Of a stretch of 56,708 bases of DNA, positions 9,375-16,931 are shown in pieces. Under the pieces are notes generated by a model. That model made no database searches. It was given only the letters and a program-made list of their open reading frames with translations, and was not told where the DNA came from. The first letter of the stretch is position 1. Each line of letters opens with the position of its first letter. The position numbers and the translations under genes are program-made. Source of the stretch: Desulfobacteraceae bacterium UBA2174 (lineage in GTDB: Bacteria > Desulfobacterota > Desulfobacteria > Desulfobacterales > UBA2174); assembly GCA_002327445.1 (NCBI GenBank), contig DCWA01000037.1, positions 1 through 56,708 on the forward strand, read 5' to 3'.

Positions 9375-9589
9375 CGGTTACAGTCGATGCCCGGGGGCTT
9401 TCCTGCCCGCAGCCGGTGCTTATGACTCTCAGCGAGATCAAGAGCGGATCGGACAACGAGATCGTCGTGCTGGTGGATACCGACACGTCCAAGGAAAACG
9501 TGAGCCGCGCGGCCGTCAGCCGGGGGTGCACGGTAGGCAACGTGGAGCCCGATGGTGAAGGCTACAAGATCACGGTGTTGAGGAAGTAA
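9371..9589 (+). CDS. yedF: YedF/TusA-like sulfurtransferase
   Basis: A 72-residue SirA/TusA-fold protein. The active-site motif is ARGLSCPQPVL, with the persulfide or selenide-carrying Cys near residue 12. The C-terminal part shows the expected beta-alpha-beta pattern ending in YKITVLRK. It is the short form, without the extra C-terminal domain of full-length YedF. The start overlaps the yedE stop by four bases. Together with YedE, DUF3343 and the cysteine desulfurase at 14732 it fits a sulfur or selenium relay. The specific acceptor is not known. Confidence 0.9.
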   Translation: MTVTVDARGLSCPQPVLMTLSEIKSGSDNEIVVLVDTDTSKENVSRAAVSRGCTVGNVEPDGEGYKITVLRK

Positions 9590-9591
9590 GG

Positions 9592-10164
9592 ATGGGTTTT
9601 TTCTCGTTTTTGAAAAACGGCGTCAAGGGGGGCCGGGGGCAGGCCGCCGAGGGGGCAAAGGCCAAGGCCGACCGCGGGATCCTGATCTTCGAGAACACCA
9701 GCGAGGTGATCCGGGCCGAGAACTGCCTCAAGGCGGCCGGGTGGCCGGTGCGGGTGATGGGGCCGCCGCCGGAGATTCAGCGGGGCTGCGACCTGGTGAT
9801 CGAGTTTCCCCTCATCGAGCGGCTGGAGATCATGCGGCTGCTCGATGAGGCCCGGGCCGTGCCGCTGGAAATGGTGCCGGTGACCGGCCCCCTGCTGGCG
9901 CCGGTGGACCTGTTCCAGACCGTCGATTACGGGGAATGGCTCATGGTGCGGGCGGCCAACATGAAGATCTGCATCGAGAAGGCCACCGAGACCATCGTCA
10001 ACATCTCGGGCGGCGGGTGCCCGGACGTGCCCTACCTGGCCCGGGAGATGGTGGGCAAATCCCTGGCCGAGGCGCCCCGGCCCCGGGAAATCGGCCACAC
10101 CCTTTGCGGCTACGCTCTGGAACTGGCCCATGAGGAGATCCGCCGCCAATGCTCTGCATCGTAG
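9592..10164 (+). CDS. DUF3343 domain protein
   Basis: A 190-residue protein. Residues about 28-100 match the small DUF3343 domain that accompanies selenium-related genes in anaerobes (ILIFENTSEVIRAENCLKAAG, then VRVMGPPPEIQRGCDL). A second, less familiar region contains NISGGGCPDVPYLAREM and a late TLCGYALELA with single cysteines that could be functional. DUF3343 alone is usually about 80-90 residues, so this is an extended version. It starts 2 nt after yedF and overlaps the kinase start by 16 nt, so it is part of the same operon. Its biochemical role is unknown. Confidence 0.8.
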   Translation: MGFFSFLKNGVKGGRGQAAEGAKAKADRGILIFENTSEVIRAENCLKAAGWPVRVMGPPPEIQRGCDLVIEFPLIERLEIMRLLDEARAVPLEMVPVTGPLLAPVDLFQTVDYGEWLMVRAANMKICIEKATETIVNISGGGCPDVPYLAREMVGKSLAEAPRPREIGHTLCGYALELAHEEIRRQCSAS

Positions 10165-11015
10165 GCACCGTCCCGGACGCCGGGTTTCCCCTGGTCGCCG
10201 GCCCGGTGCGAAGGGAAAACGACCGGCTGGCCATCGGCGACCGGACCGTGGCCATCCATCGCGGCACCCCGGCCCTGGTGGGCGCGGTGCTGGCGGCGGC
10301 CACGGTTCTGCCCCTGCCGCCGGTGGAAGCCTGGCTGGTGGGTGACATCGGCCGGGGCGATGGTAGTCGCCGGCTGTACGCGCACCTGGAAGCCGAACTG
10401 CCCCGTCGCCCCTGGACCGTGGTGGTCTTTCACTACCTCCAGCCGGACGTGGACTGGCACAACCGGGTCCTGTTCGCCGTGGAGAAGATCCACCCCAGGC
10501 CGGTGCTCATCGCCGACGCCGGCTTCATGTACGCCGCCAAGATGAGCGGGCAGGCCCGGGAATACGATCTGTTTACCCCGGACGCGGGCGAACTGGCCTT
10601 TCTGGCCGATGAGGACGCCCCCCATCCGTTCTACACGCGCGGGTTCATCCTGCACCAAGAGGAAAGGGTGCCGGAACTCATCCAGCGGGCCTATTGCCAC
10701 GCCAACGCGGCCCGCTGGCTTCTGGTCAAGGGCCAGACGGATCATCTGGCCGATGGGGGGGGAATTCACGAGACGGTCGCCGCCCCGGCCAGCCCGGCTA
10801 TGGAGGCCATGGGCGGAACGGGCGACACGCTCACCGGGCTGGCGGCGGCTTTGGCCGCCAGCGGGATGCCCGTCGAGCGGGCCGCCATCACGGCCGCCCG
10901 GGTGAACCGCCTGGCCGGCCACCTGGCCGATCCGACCCCGGCCACCCAGATCGCGGCCATGGTGCGCCGGATTCCGGCGGCTCTGAAGCAGGTGCTCGAC
11001 GAATCCGGCGCCTGA
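10149..11015 (+). CDS. NnrD/ribokinase-like protein of the selenium cluster
   Basis: A 288-residue protein with a ribokinase-type fold similar to the ADP-dependent NAD(P)H-hydrate dehydratase group. The diagnostic anion-hole motif MGGTGDTLTGLAAAL lies near residues 219-233. The conserved segment with DAGFMYAAKM and TPDAGELAFLAD corresponds to the TPN-E region of NnrD. The N-terminal YjeF epimerase domain is absent. Similar carbohydrate-kinase-like genes accompany yedE/yedF elsewhere; its substrate is not established and hydrate repair should not be assumed. The 16-nt overlap with DUF3343 supports coupling. A 376-nt repeat-bearing gap follows. Confidence 0.75.
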   Translation: MLCIVGTVPDAGFPLVAGPVRRENDRLAIGDRTVAIHRGTPALVGAVLAAATVLPLPPVEAWLVGDIGRGDGSRRLYAHLEAELPRRPWTVVVFHYLQPDVDWHNRVLFAVEKIHPRPVLIADAGFMYAAKMSGQAREYDLFTPDAGELAFLADEDAPHPFYTRGFILHQEERVPELIQRAYCHANAARWLLVKGQTDHLADGGGIHETVAAPASPAMEAMGGTGDTLTGLAAALAASGMPVERAAITAARVNRLAGHLADPTPATQIAAMVRRIPAALKQVLDESGA

Positions 11016-11151
11016 CCGGATGGCTTTCGCTGCGCGTCACCCATCCTGCGGGCGGCGGCAACATTGCCGATTTCTCGGCGGACGATGATGCCCCGCACAT
11101 TGCGGTTCGTGTCCGGTGCCGGTGGGTTCGTCGGGATGCGCGCGGAGCCGA

Positions 11152-11220
11152 TTCCGAAGCTGTTCTCGCCGGCACGGCCTGCTCTTACGGCAGTGCGGTA
11201 GGAGCGGGCCATGCCCGCGA
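11152..11220. repeat. REP-like inverted pair (BIME-like)
   Basis: Two REP-like units face each other. The right one, 11199-11220, reads TAGGAGCGGGCCATGCCCGC and can fold into a stem. The left one, about 11152-11187, read on the minus strand, contains GAGCAGGCCGTGCCGGCGAG. The left unit matches, in inverted orientation, the copy at 12996-13040 downstream. The 11016-11391 gap holds no gene otherwise. Confidence 0.6.
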
Positions 11221-11300
11221 TTTTGGGTCAGGATGTCAGCAGCCGGCTGAAAAGACGATCAAGACCGCGATCCGATGTTCGGTAAATGAGCCGGTTGCAG

Positions 11301-11321
11301 GGGCGGGTTTCAAACCCGCCC
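11301..11321. repeat. Palindromic 10-1-10 repeat, copy 1
   Basis: GGGCGGGTTT, one base, then AAACCCGCCC: a perfect 10-bp inverted repeat with a one-base centre. A sister copy with the same design and altered sequence lies at 12911-12931. There is no T-run, so it is not an obvious intrinsic terminator. Confidence 0.7.
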
Positions 11322-11391
11322 GAACCAGCCGAACCTATTCGGGATTTTTCGTGTCCACGGCTATCTTCAAATACCCTGTAAGGAGAATTTT

Positions 11392-12669
11392 ATGAGCGAA
11401 GACTATCGCAGCATGTGGGAAAGCCTCGGGCTGGATCTGACGGCCCACGACGCCCTGCTGGGTGTTCTGGGAACCTTCTACCGGGACATCTATCTGACCC
11501 GGAAGAACCGCCCCGAAGGGATGGGCTACTTCGATTTCGTCATGAGCGAGGTCCACGGCCTGCGCATCAAGGAGCTGCTGGAGGAAAAGGTCGCCGGCCG
11601 CAAGATCATCGGGTCCTACTGCGTGTTTGTCCCGGAGGAGATCGTGCTGGCGGCCAACGCCACCCTGGTGGGCCTGTGCTCCGGAGCCGACTTTGCCGTG
11701 GAAGAGGTCGAGAAGGTCTTGCCCCGCAACACCTGCGCCCTGATCAAGTCTTCCTTCGGGTTCAAGCTCGGCAAGGTCTGCCCCTACCTGGAAGCCGCCG
11801 ACATGATCGTGGGGGAAAACACCTGCGACGGCAAGAAGAAGGCCTACGAATCCCTGGACGCCCTGGTTTCCAACCTCTACGTGATGGACATCCCCCAGGT
11901 GAAATCGGAGAAGGGCCGGGAGCTGCTCAAGGCCGAATTCTGGCGTTTCAAGGAGGCGGCGGAAGCACTCACCGGGGTGACCATCGATACCGAGCGGCTC
12001 AAGCAAGGCATCCGTACGGTCAACGCCAAGCGCCGGGCACTGCACCGACTCACGGCCCTGCGGGCCGCCGATCCGGCCCCCATTTCCGGCCTGGACGCGC
12101 TGCTGGCCAGCCAGGTCTCCTTCTACGACAACCCGCAGCGGTTCACCGACGCCGTCAACAAGGTCTGTGACGAACTGGAGAAGAGAATCGCCGAGAAGGA
12201 GGGCGTCTTTGCGCCCAATACGCCGCGGGTGGTCGTCTCCGGCTGCCCCATGGCGGTGCCCAGTTGGAAGATCCCATGGATCATCGAGACCTCCGGCGCC
12301 GTGATCGTCGGCGAGGAATCCTGCGTGGGCGAGCGGGGCATCCGCAACCTTACCGACGATGCGGGCCAATCCGTCGAGGCGCTGATGGAGGCCATCGTGG
12401 ACCGCTACTTCAAGATCGACTGCGCCATCTTCACCCCCAACCCGGATCGCCTGGCCCACATCGAGGAGATGGTGCGGGCCTACAAGGCCGACGGCGTGAT
12501 CCACTACGGCCTGCTGTTTTGCCAGCCGTACCTGATGGAGTCCATCCCGGTGGCCAAAGCCCTGGAAGACAAGGGCATTCCCATTTTGCGCATCGATTCG
12601 GACTACAGCATGGAGGATGTCGGGCAGCTCAAGACCCGCATCGAGGCGTTTGTGGAGATGCTGCGTTGA
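11392..12669 (+). CDS. Double-cubane-cluster / 2-hydroxyacyl-CoA dehydratase-type reductase
   Basis: A 425-residue protein of the HgdB/FldB/DCCP superfamily, which performs low-potential reductions using unusual Fe-S clusters after ATP-driven electron injection by an activase. Cluster-ligating cysteines are plausible in IIGSYCVFVPEEIVLAANA, GENTCDGKKKAYESL, VSGCPMAVPSWKI, GEESCVGERG and the late LLFCQPYLMES. The segment GYFDFVMSEVHGLRI is typical of the single-subunit DCCP form. The activase is at 13054. AAGGAGAA precedes the ATG. The genes on both sides are selenium or sulfur related, so the substrate may be a small sulfur or selenium compound rather than an acyl-CoA. That is inference. Confidence 0.85.
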   Translation: MSEDYRSMWESLGLDLTAHDALLGVLGTFYRDIYLTRKNRPEGMGYFDFVMSEVHGLRIKELLEEKVAGRKIIGSYCVFVPEEIVLAANATLVGLCSGADFAVEEVEKVLPRNTCALIKSSFGFKLGKVCPYLEAADMIVGENTCDGKKKAYESLDALVSNLYVMDIPQVKSEKGRELLKAEFWRFKEAAEALTGVTIDTERLKQGIRTVNAKRRALHRLTALRAADPAPISGLDALLASQVSFYDNPQRFTDAVNKVCDELEKRIAEKEGVFAPNTPRVVVSGCPMAVPSWKIPWIIETSGAVIVGEESCVGERGIRNLTDDAGQSVEALMEAIVDRYFKIDCAIFTPNPDRLAHIEEMVRAYKADGVIHYGLLFCQPYLMESIPVAKALEDKGIPILRIDSDYSMEDVGQLKTRIEAFVEMLR

Positions 12670-12753
12670 TTGCTGACGACCGGAATCTCAAGTCGCAGGA
12701 TGGGTGCAACCGAGTGGAACCCGTCGCAGCAACAACAGGAAAGAGGGACGGCG

Positions 12754-12813
12754 ATGAAATACGGCGCGAGAAATCAGATCAAGGCCATCCACGTGCTTCC
12801 GGTCAAGCCGTAA
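12754..12813 (+). pseudogene. Probable truncated Mop/TOBE-domain remnant
   Basis: A 19-codon reading frame, MKYGARNQIKAIHVLPVKP, whose first eleven residues match the start of molybdate/tungstate-binding Mop (TOBE) proteins, which begin MKxSARNxLKG. It is preceded by a fair AAGAGGGA ribosome binding site. The remainder of a Mop domain (normally about 68 residues) is missing. Either this is the 5-prime end of a gene lost by deletion, or a coincidence; the start and ribosome site favour the former. It lies in an otherwise non-coding 384-bp gap between the DCCP gene and its activase. Confidence 0.4.
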
Positions 12814-12910
12814 GGTTGGCGGAGTCGTAAAATCGGGCGATGGTGTGATCCCGGAGGCTCCTCTGTTGTCATCCAGAGCTTTCCGTAATTGCTTCCGCCA
12901 GCACATGTAC

Positions 12911-12931
12911 GGGAGGGTTTTAAACCCTCCC
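12911..12931. repeat. Palindromic 10-1-10 repeat, copy 2
   Basis: GGGAGGGTTT, one base, then AAACCCTCCC: a perfect inverted repeat with the same 10-1-10 design as 11301-11321. The G-to-A change in the left arm is compensated by C-to-T in the right arm, so pairing is conserved. Confidence 0.7.
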
Positions 12932-12995
12932 TATCGGCATTCGGGAATGCAAAACATGCGGGTTTTGATCATCATTTTGACCCGCTGCGGCAGTG

Positions 12996-13040
12996 CTGTC
13001 GCAGGAGCAGGCCGTGCCTGCGAAAACAACTTCGGAATTG
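12996..13040. repeat. REP-like element, inverted relative to 11152-11187
   Basis: Contains CGCAGGAGCAGGCCGTGCCT and runs on through AACAACTTCGGAATT. The reverse complement closely matches the unit at 11152-11187. It sits directly upstream of the activase gene. Confidence 0.6.
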
Positions 13041-13053
13041 GAGATCGACACGG

Positions 13054-13833
13054 ATGCGCACGACGGGAATCGATATCGGATCGCGGACGATCAAGCTGGC
13101 CGTATGGGAGGACGGAAAGATCGTCGAAACCCGGAAGGACGATACCGGCTTCGACCCGTTGACCCGGGCGCGCAAACTGCTCGACGGTTTGGCCTGCGAC
13201 CGGATCATGGCCACCGGCTACGGCCGCAATCTGCTGGAAGTCGCCCTCGATACGCCGACGGTGACGGAAATCAAGGCCCATGCCGCCGGAGCCCGTTACC
13301 ATTTTCCCCTGGCGCGCACCGTGCTGGACATCGGCGGCCAGGACAGCAAGGCCATCGCCATGAACGTCGACGGAAGGGTGGTCAAGTTCGAGATGAACGA
13401 CCGCTGCGCCGCAGGAACCGGCAAGTTCCTTGAGATCATGGCCAAATCCCTTGGCTTCTCCCTGGAGGGCTTCGGCGCCGAGGCCGCCCGGGCTCGGCGG
13501 GATCTGACCATCAACAGCATGTGCACCGTGTTTGCCGAATCCGAAGTCACTTCTTTGGTGGCCCGGGGGGAGGATCGCAACGAGATCGCCCTGGGCCTTC
13601 ACAAATCCATCGTCCGGCGGGCCGTCGGAATGCTCAAGCGGGTGCATGCCGGCGGCCCGGTGGTCTTCAGCGGCGGGGTGGCGCGCAACGCCTGCATCTG
13701 CGACCTGATCCGCGAAAGCCTGGACCAGGAGATCCTGGTGGCCGAAGATCCCCAGTCGGCGGGCGCCATCGGAGCGGCGCTGATCGCCGCCAACGGCGCC
13801 GCGAACGGATTTACACCCTTGCATCGACGATGA
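13054..13833 (+). CDS. Acyl-CoA dehydratase activase (HgdC/BadF family)
   Basis: A 259-residue ASKHA-fold ATPase, the homodimeric [4Fe-4S] activator that hydrolyses ATP to push electrons into HgdB/DCCP-type reductases. The N-terminal phosphate loop is GIDIGSRTIKLAV, the central DIGGQDSKAI is family-typical, and the cluster cysteines are NDRCAAGTGKFLE (near residue 122) and NSMCTVFAESEV (near 158). The second phosphate region is VVFSGGVARN. The ATG at 13054 gives the normal N terminus; the longer open frame upstream is repeat sequence. Its partner is the reductase at 11392, from which it is separated by repeats and a possible gene remnant. Confidence 0.9.
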   Translation: MRTTGIDIGSRTIKLAVWEDGKIVETRKDDTGFDPLTRARKLLDGLACDRIMATGYGRNLLEVALDTPTVTEIKAHAAGARYHFPLARTVLDIGGQDSKAIAMNVDGRVVKFEMNDRCAAGTGKFLEIMAKSLGFSLEGFGAEAARARRDLTINSMCTVFAESEVTSLVARGEDRNEIALGLHKSIVRRAVGMLKRVHAGGPVVFSGGVARNACICDLIRESLDQEILVAEDPQSAGAIGAALIAANGAANGFTPLHRR

Positions 13834-13902
13834 TCTTTTTGCCGCGGCAAAGGCCGTACCCATATCCGTCACGACAATGCCCGCCGGTGGTTTGCCGGTG
13901 TG

Positions 13903-13931
13903 TTGACAAACGGGAAGGCGAAGCGTACAAT
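13903..13931 (+). promoter_or_regulatory. Sigma-70-type promoter of the PIN/Phd pair
   Basis: A perfect TTGACA (13903-13908), a 17-nt spacer and TACAAT (13926-13931). The expected transcription start is at or within one or two bases of the ATG at 13939, so the toxin messenger is probably leaderless. No Shine-Dalgarno is present before the ATG. Confidence 0.8.
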
Positions 13932-13937
13932 TGTACG
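13924..13937. promoter_or_regulatory. Palindromic operator overlapping the -10 box
   Basis: CGTACAATTGTACG is a perfect 14-bp palindrome that covers the -10 hexamer and ends just before the start codon. This is the layout expected for autorepression by an antitoxin or toxin-antitoxin complex; binding is inferred. Confidence 0.7.
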
Positions 13938-13938
13938 T

Positions 13939-14328
13939 ATGAAAATCATCGCCGATACAAATACATTTCTTGCGGTTGCATTGAATGAGCCCGAAAAAGA
14001 CAAGATCATTCGGCTCACTGAAGATCATGAATTGATTGCGGCTGATGTTCTGCCGTTTGAGATTGGAAATGCATTAACGGCGATGATGAAAAAAGGCGTT
14101 TTAAAGCCGGATGAGGTCGCATCTGCATGGGAGGTGGTTCAACAGATACCTGTCGATCTGAGGCATACGGATATCAAGGCAGCCCTGTTCATTGCGGCAA
14201 GATACAACATCTACGCTTATGATGCCTATTTTTTGGAATGTGCCCATAACCTTCGCAGCCCGCTGCTTACCCTCGATAGCGGTATGCATCGGGTTGCACG
14301 AGAGATGGGAATTTCCATTTTGGAGTAA
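13939..14328 (+). CDS. PIN-domain toxin (VapC-like ribonuclease)
   Basis: A 129-residue PIN-domain protein, expected to be a metal-dependent ribonuclease. The conserved acidic positions are visible: Asp6 in IIADTNTFLAVAL, Glu near 41 in VLPFEIGNAL, Asp in YAYDAYFLECA and Asp in LLTLDSGMHRV. The start at 13939 is supported by the promoter directly upstream; the longer in-frame start at 13900 lies before the -35 box. The antitoxin gene follows after 6 nt, so the toxin comes first, the reverse of the usual order. Base composition is lower in GC than the flanking genes, in keeping with recent acquisition. Confidence 0.85.
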   Translation: MKIIADTNTFLAVALNEPEKDKIIRLTEDHELIAADVLPFEIGNALTAMMKKGVLKPDEVASAWEVVQQIPVDLRHTDIKAALFIAARYNIYAYDAYFLECAHNLRSPLLTLDSGMHRVAREMGISILE

Positions 14329-14334
14329 ACGATT

Positions 14335-14574
14335 ATGAAAGTATATACCTATTCGGAAGCCCGTCAACGTCTTGCCGATGTTTTGAATATCGCAAGAACG
14401 GAAGAAGTGGTCATCAAGCGCAGAGGTGGTGAGACCTTTTCCATTATTTTCAGAAAAGGTAGGAAATCTCCGTTTGACATCCCGGGGATCCAAACCGAGG
14501 CAACCACGAAAGACATACTCGAAGCGGTAAGCGCTTCGAGAGAAAGATTTCCCAACGAAAAAGTTGGAACTTGA
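14335..14574 (+). CDS. Phd/YefM-type antitoxin
   Basis: A 79-residue protein of the Phd/YefM fold. The N terminus MKVYTYSEARQRLADVLN and the strand EEVVIKRRGGETFSIIF are typical of this DNA-binding, dimerising domain; the C-terminal part (residues about 50-79) would wrap and neutralise the toxin. It starts 6 nt after the PIN toxin stop and must be co-transcribed from the promoter at 13903. It is the likely binder of the palindrome at 13924-13937. The pairing of PIN with Phd/YefM is known from other genomes. Confidence 0.82.
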   Translation: MKVYTYSEARQRLADVLNIARTEEVVIKRRGGETFSIIFRKGRKSPFDIPGIQTEATTKDILEAVSASRERFPNEKVGT

Positions 14575-14731
14575 AGGAGGGGAGCGGCCGGACAACAGGC
14601 TGGGGTGAGCTGACCCGCTTTTCAAGCGGGACATCCCTTTTCCGATACCGGCATTTTAATCATGGTTCGCCCCTGCGCAGCGCAATGGCGCATTGTGACC
14701 TTGGCGGCACATTTGCAAGGAGCAAACAAAG

Positions 14732-15901
14732 ATGACCTCAACGCTTCCCATATACTTGGATTATAACGGCACCACCCCTCATGACCCGGCGGTGATCGGT
14801 GCCATGCGCCCCTTTATCGAGACCGAATTCGGCAACCCGTCCAGCAGCCACTGGTACGGCATCGCGCCCAAACAGGCCGTTAACCGGGCCCGGGGGCAGG
14901 TGGCCGATCTGCTCGGGTGCCGGCCCGCCGAGGTAGTCTTCACCAGCGGCGGCACCGAATCCAACAACCACGCCATCGCCGGCGTGGCCCGGGCCTTGCG
15001 GGACCGCGGCCGGCATATCGTCACCACCGCCGTCGAGCACCCGGCGGTCCTGGAGGTGTGCCGGGACCTTGAAAGCCGGGGATTCTCCCTCACTGTGGTG
15101 CCCGTGGACGGCCGCGGCCGGGTCGATGCGACCCGGGTGGCCGCCGTCTTTCGGCCGGACACGATCCTGGTAAGCGTCATGCACGCCAACAACGAGGTGG
15201 GCACGGTGCAGCCGGTGGCCGAGATCGCCGCGTTGGCGCATCAAAGAGGGATTCTGGTACACACCGACGCGGCCCAGAGCATCGGCAAGATCCCGGTGAA
15301 CGTGGATGATCTGGGGGTCGATCTGCTCTCGTTGGCCGGCCACAAGCTTTACGCGCCCAAGGGTATCGGGGTCCTGTACATCCGTGAAAAGACCCCCATC
15401 GCTCGCTTTTGCCACGGCGCCGGCCAGGAGGGCGGGCGCCGGGCCGGCACGGAGAACGTCCCCTGGATCGTCGGCCTTGGCGAGGCCTGCGCCATCGCCG
15501 CCCGGATGCTGCCGGAAGCGGCCGAACGCATGCGCCGGCTTCGGGACCGGCTCCGGAACAAGCTCGGCGCCCGCTTGGTGGACGTGCAGGTCAACGGGGA
15601 TCCCACCGAGGGGCTGCCCAACACCCTCAGCGTCTCGTTCAGGGGCCTGGAGGCCAACCGGATTTTGGAGGAAATCGGCCTGGAGGTGGCCGCCTCGGCC
15701 GGGGCCGCCTGCCATGCCGATACCGTGGAGGTCTCCCATGTCCTTGTCGCCATGGGCCTGGACCCGGCCTGGGCCAAGGGAACGGTGCGTTTCAGCGTCG
15801 GGCGGCCCACCACCGAGGACGAAATCGACCGGGCTGCCGAGGTCGTCTGCGCGGCCGTACGGCGCCTCGCCGGGGCCGGATGGGGAATTGGCCGCGATTG
15901 A
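14732..15901 (+). CDS. Cysteine desulfurase (class V aminotransferase fold)
   Basis: A 389-residue pyridoxal-phosphate enzyme that takes sulfur (or selenium from selenocysteine) from cysteine to form an enzyme persulfide. Features are YLDYNGTTPHDP at the start, FTSGGTESNNHAIAG, HTDAAQSIGKIPV, the PLP lysine in SLAGHKLYAPKGIG, GGRRAGTENVPWI and the catalytic loop AGAACHADTVEVSHVL. The spacing of the loop resembles the NifS/IscS group. No iscU or suf gene is nearby, whereas yedE, yedF and DUF3343 are, so a role feeding the sulfur or selenium relay is more likely than general Fe-S assembly. TGCAAGGAG lies upstream of the start. Confidence 0.9.
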   Translation: MTSTLPIYLDYNGTTPHDPAVIGAMRPFIETEFGNPSSSHWYGIAPKQAVNRARGQVADLLGCRPAEVVFTSGGTESNNHAIAGVARALRDRGRHIVTTAVEHPAVLEVCRDLESRGFSLTVVPVDGRGRVDATRVAAVFRPDTILVSVMHANNEVGTVQPVAEIAALAHQRGILVHTDAAQSIGKIPVNVDDLGVDLLSLAGHKLYAPKGIGVLYIREKTPIARFCHGAGQEGGRRAGTENVPWIVGLGEACAIAARMLPEAAERMRRLRDRLRNKLGARLVDVQVNGDPTEGLPNTLSVSFRGLEANRILEEIGLEVAASAGAACHADTVEVSHVLVAMGLDPAWAKGTVRFSVGRPTTEDEIDRAAEVVCAAVRRLAGAGWGIGRD

Positions 15902-16094
15902 CTGTAGAATTTCCCTTTGTCCTCTGCGGTGTTGTCTCGCATGCTTACAGTTTATCTCCAATAACGATTCCCATAGAAATCTTCGATTACAAGCCAACTG
16001 CCTGATATGATATTCCAATTGGATTCGGCCCCCTTGACTATGGTAATCACCGCCCGATGAACGTCCGACATCCATTTACTAAGGAGGCAATGCG

Positions 16095-16928
16095 ATGAAA
16101 ATGGGGCTGTGGTTCAGGGCGGCGGCGGTGGTCATCATGTTGGGGCTGGCGGCGCTTCCGGCCTCTGCCGATCCGCTGGCAGACTTCAAGGGACAGAAGG
16201 GTGAAATTCGGATTTCCGGCGGCACGGCCCACATTCCGGTGATGGAAGAGGCGGCCAAGCGCATTCGCACGGCCAACCCGGACGTCCAGATCAGCATCGC
16301 CGGGGGCGGCTCGGGAGTCGGCATCAAGCAGGCGGGCGAGGGGCTGGTGGACATTGGCAATTCGGGCCGCAAGCCGACGGACGAAGAAGTCGCCAAGTAC
16401 GGTTTGAAGGTGTTCCGTTGGGCCTTGGACGGGGTCGGGGCCGTGGTGCATCCGGCCAACCCGGCCAAATCCTTGAGCAAGGATCAGCTCAAACAGGTCT
16501 ATGCCGGCGCCATCGACAACTGGAAAGCCCTGGGCGGCCCGGACAAGGCGATCAACCTGTACACCCGCGACGAGGCCAGCGGCACCCGCGACGTATTCTG
16601 GAAAAGAGCCCTGGACAAGGGCGAGATCCATGCACGAGCCAACGTGGTGCCCTCCAACGGGGCCATGAAGACGGCCGTGGCCAACGACCCGTACGCCATC
16701 GGCTACGTGTCTGTGGGCCACATCGACGCCACCGTGGCGCCGGTGGCCCTGGACGGGGTGGTGCCCACCAACGAGACGGTCCAGAGCGGCGCCTATCCGG
16801 TCAGCCGGGGCCTGTTCAGCCTCACCAAAGGCGAACCCAAGGGGGTGGCCAAACTGTTCATCGACTACCTGTTTTCGCCGGCCGGTCATGAGATCATCGC
16901 GGACAAAGGGTTTATTCCGGTCGATTGA
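16095..16928 (+). CDS. pstS: Phosphate ABC transporter substrate-binding protein
   Basis: A 277-residue periplasmic binding protein. A clear signal peptide is seen in residues 1-25, ending ALPASADP. Phosphate-binding loops characteristic of PstS are ISGGTAHIPVMEE, GGGSGVGIKQ, DIGNSGRKPTDEE and TRDEASGTRDVFW. A strong AAGGAGG precedes the ATG. It is shorter than E. coli PstS (346 residues) and belongs to the divergent PBP-like group; phosphate is the probable ligand, but another oxyanion cannot be excluded. The pstC start follows after 3 nt, so the four genes are one operon. Confidence 0.88.
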   Translation: MKMGLWFRAAAVVIMLGLAALPASADPLADFKGQKGEIRISGGTAHIPVMEEAAKRIRTANPDVQISIAGGGSGVGIKQAGEGLVDIGNSGRKPTDEEVAKYGLKVFRWALDGVGAVVHPANPAKSLSKDQLKQVYAGAIDNWKALGGPDKAINLYTRDEASGTRDVFWKRALDKGEIHARANVVPSNGAMKTAVANDPYAIGYVSVGHIDATVAPVALDGVVPTNETVQSGAYPVSRGLFSLTKGEPKGVAKLFIDYLFSPAGHEIIADKGFIPVD

Positions 16929-16931
16929 TCC

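Noticed and set aside
8271..11015. A possible selenocysteine codon (in-frame TGA) in the selenium-type cluster
   Set aside because: All frames end at ordinary stops without similarity continuing beyond them.
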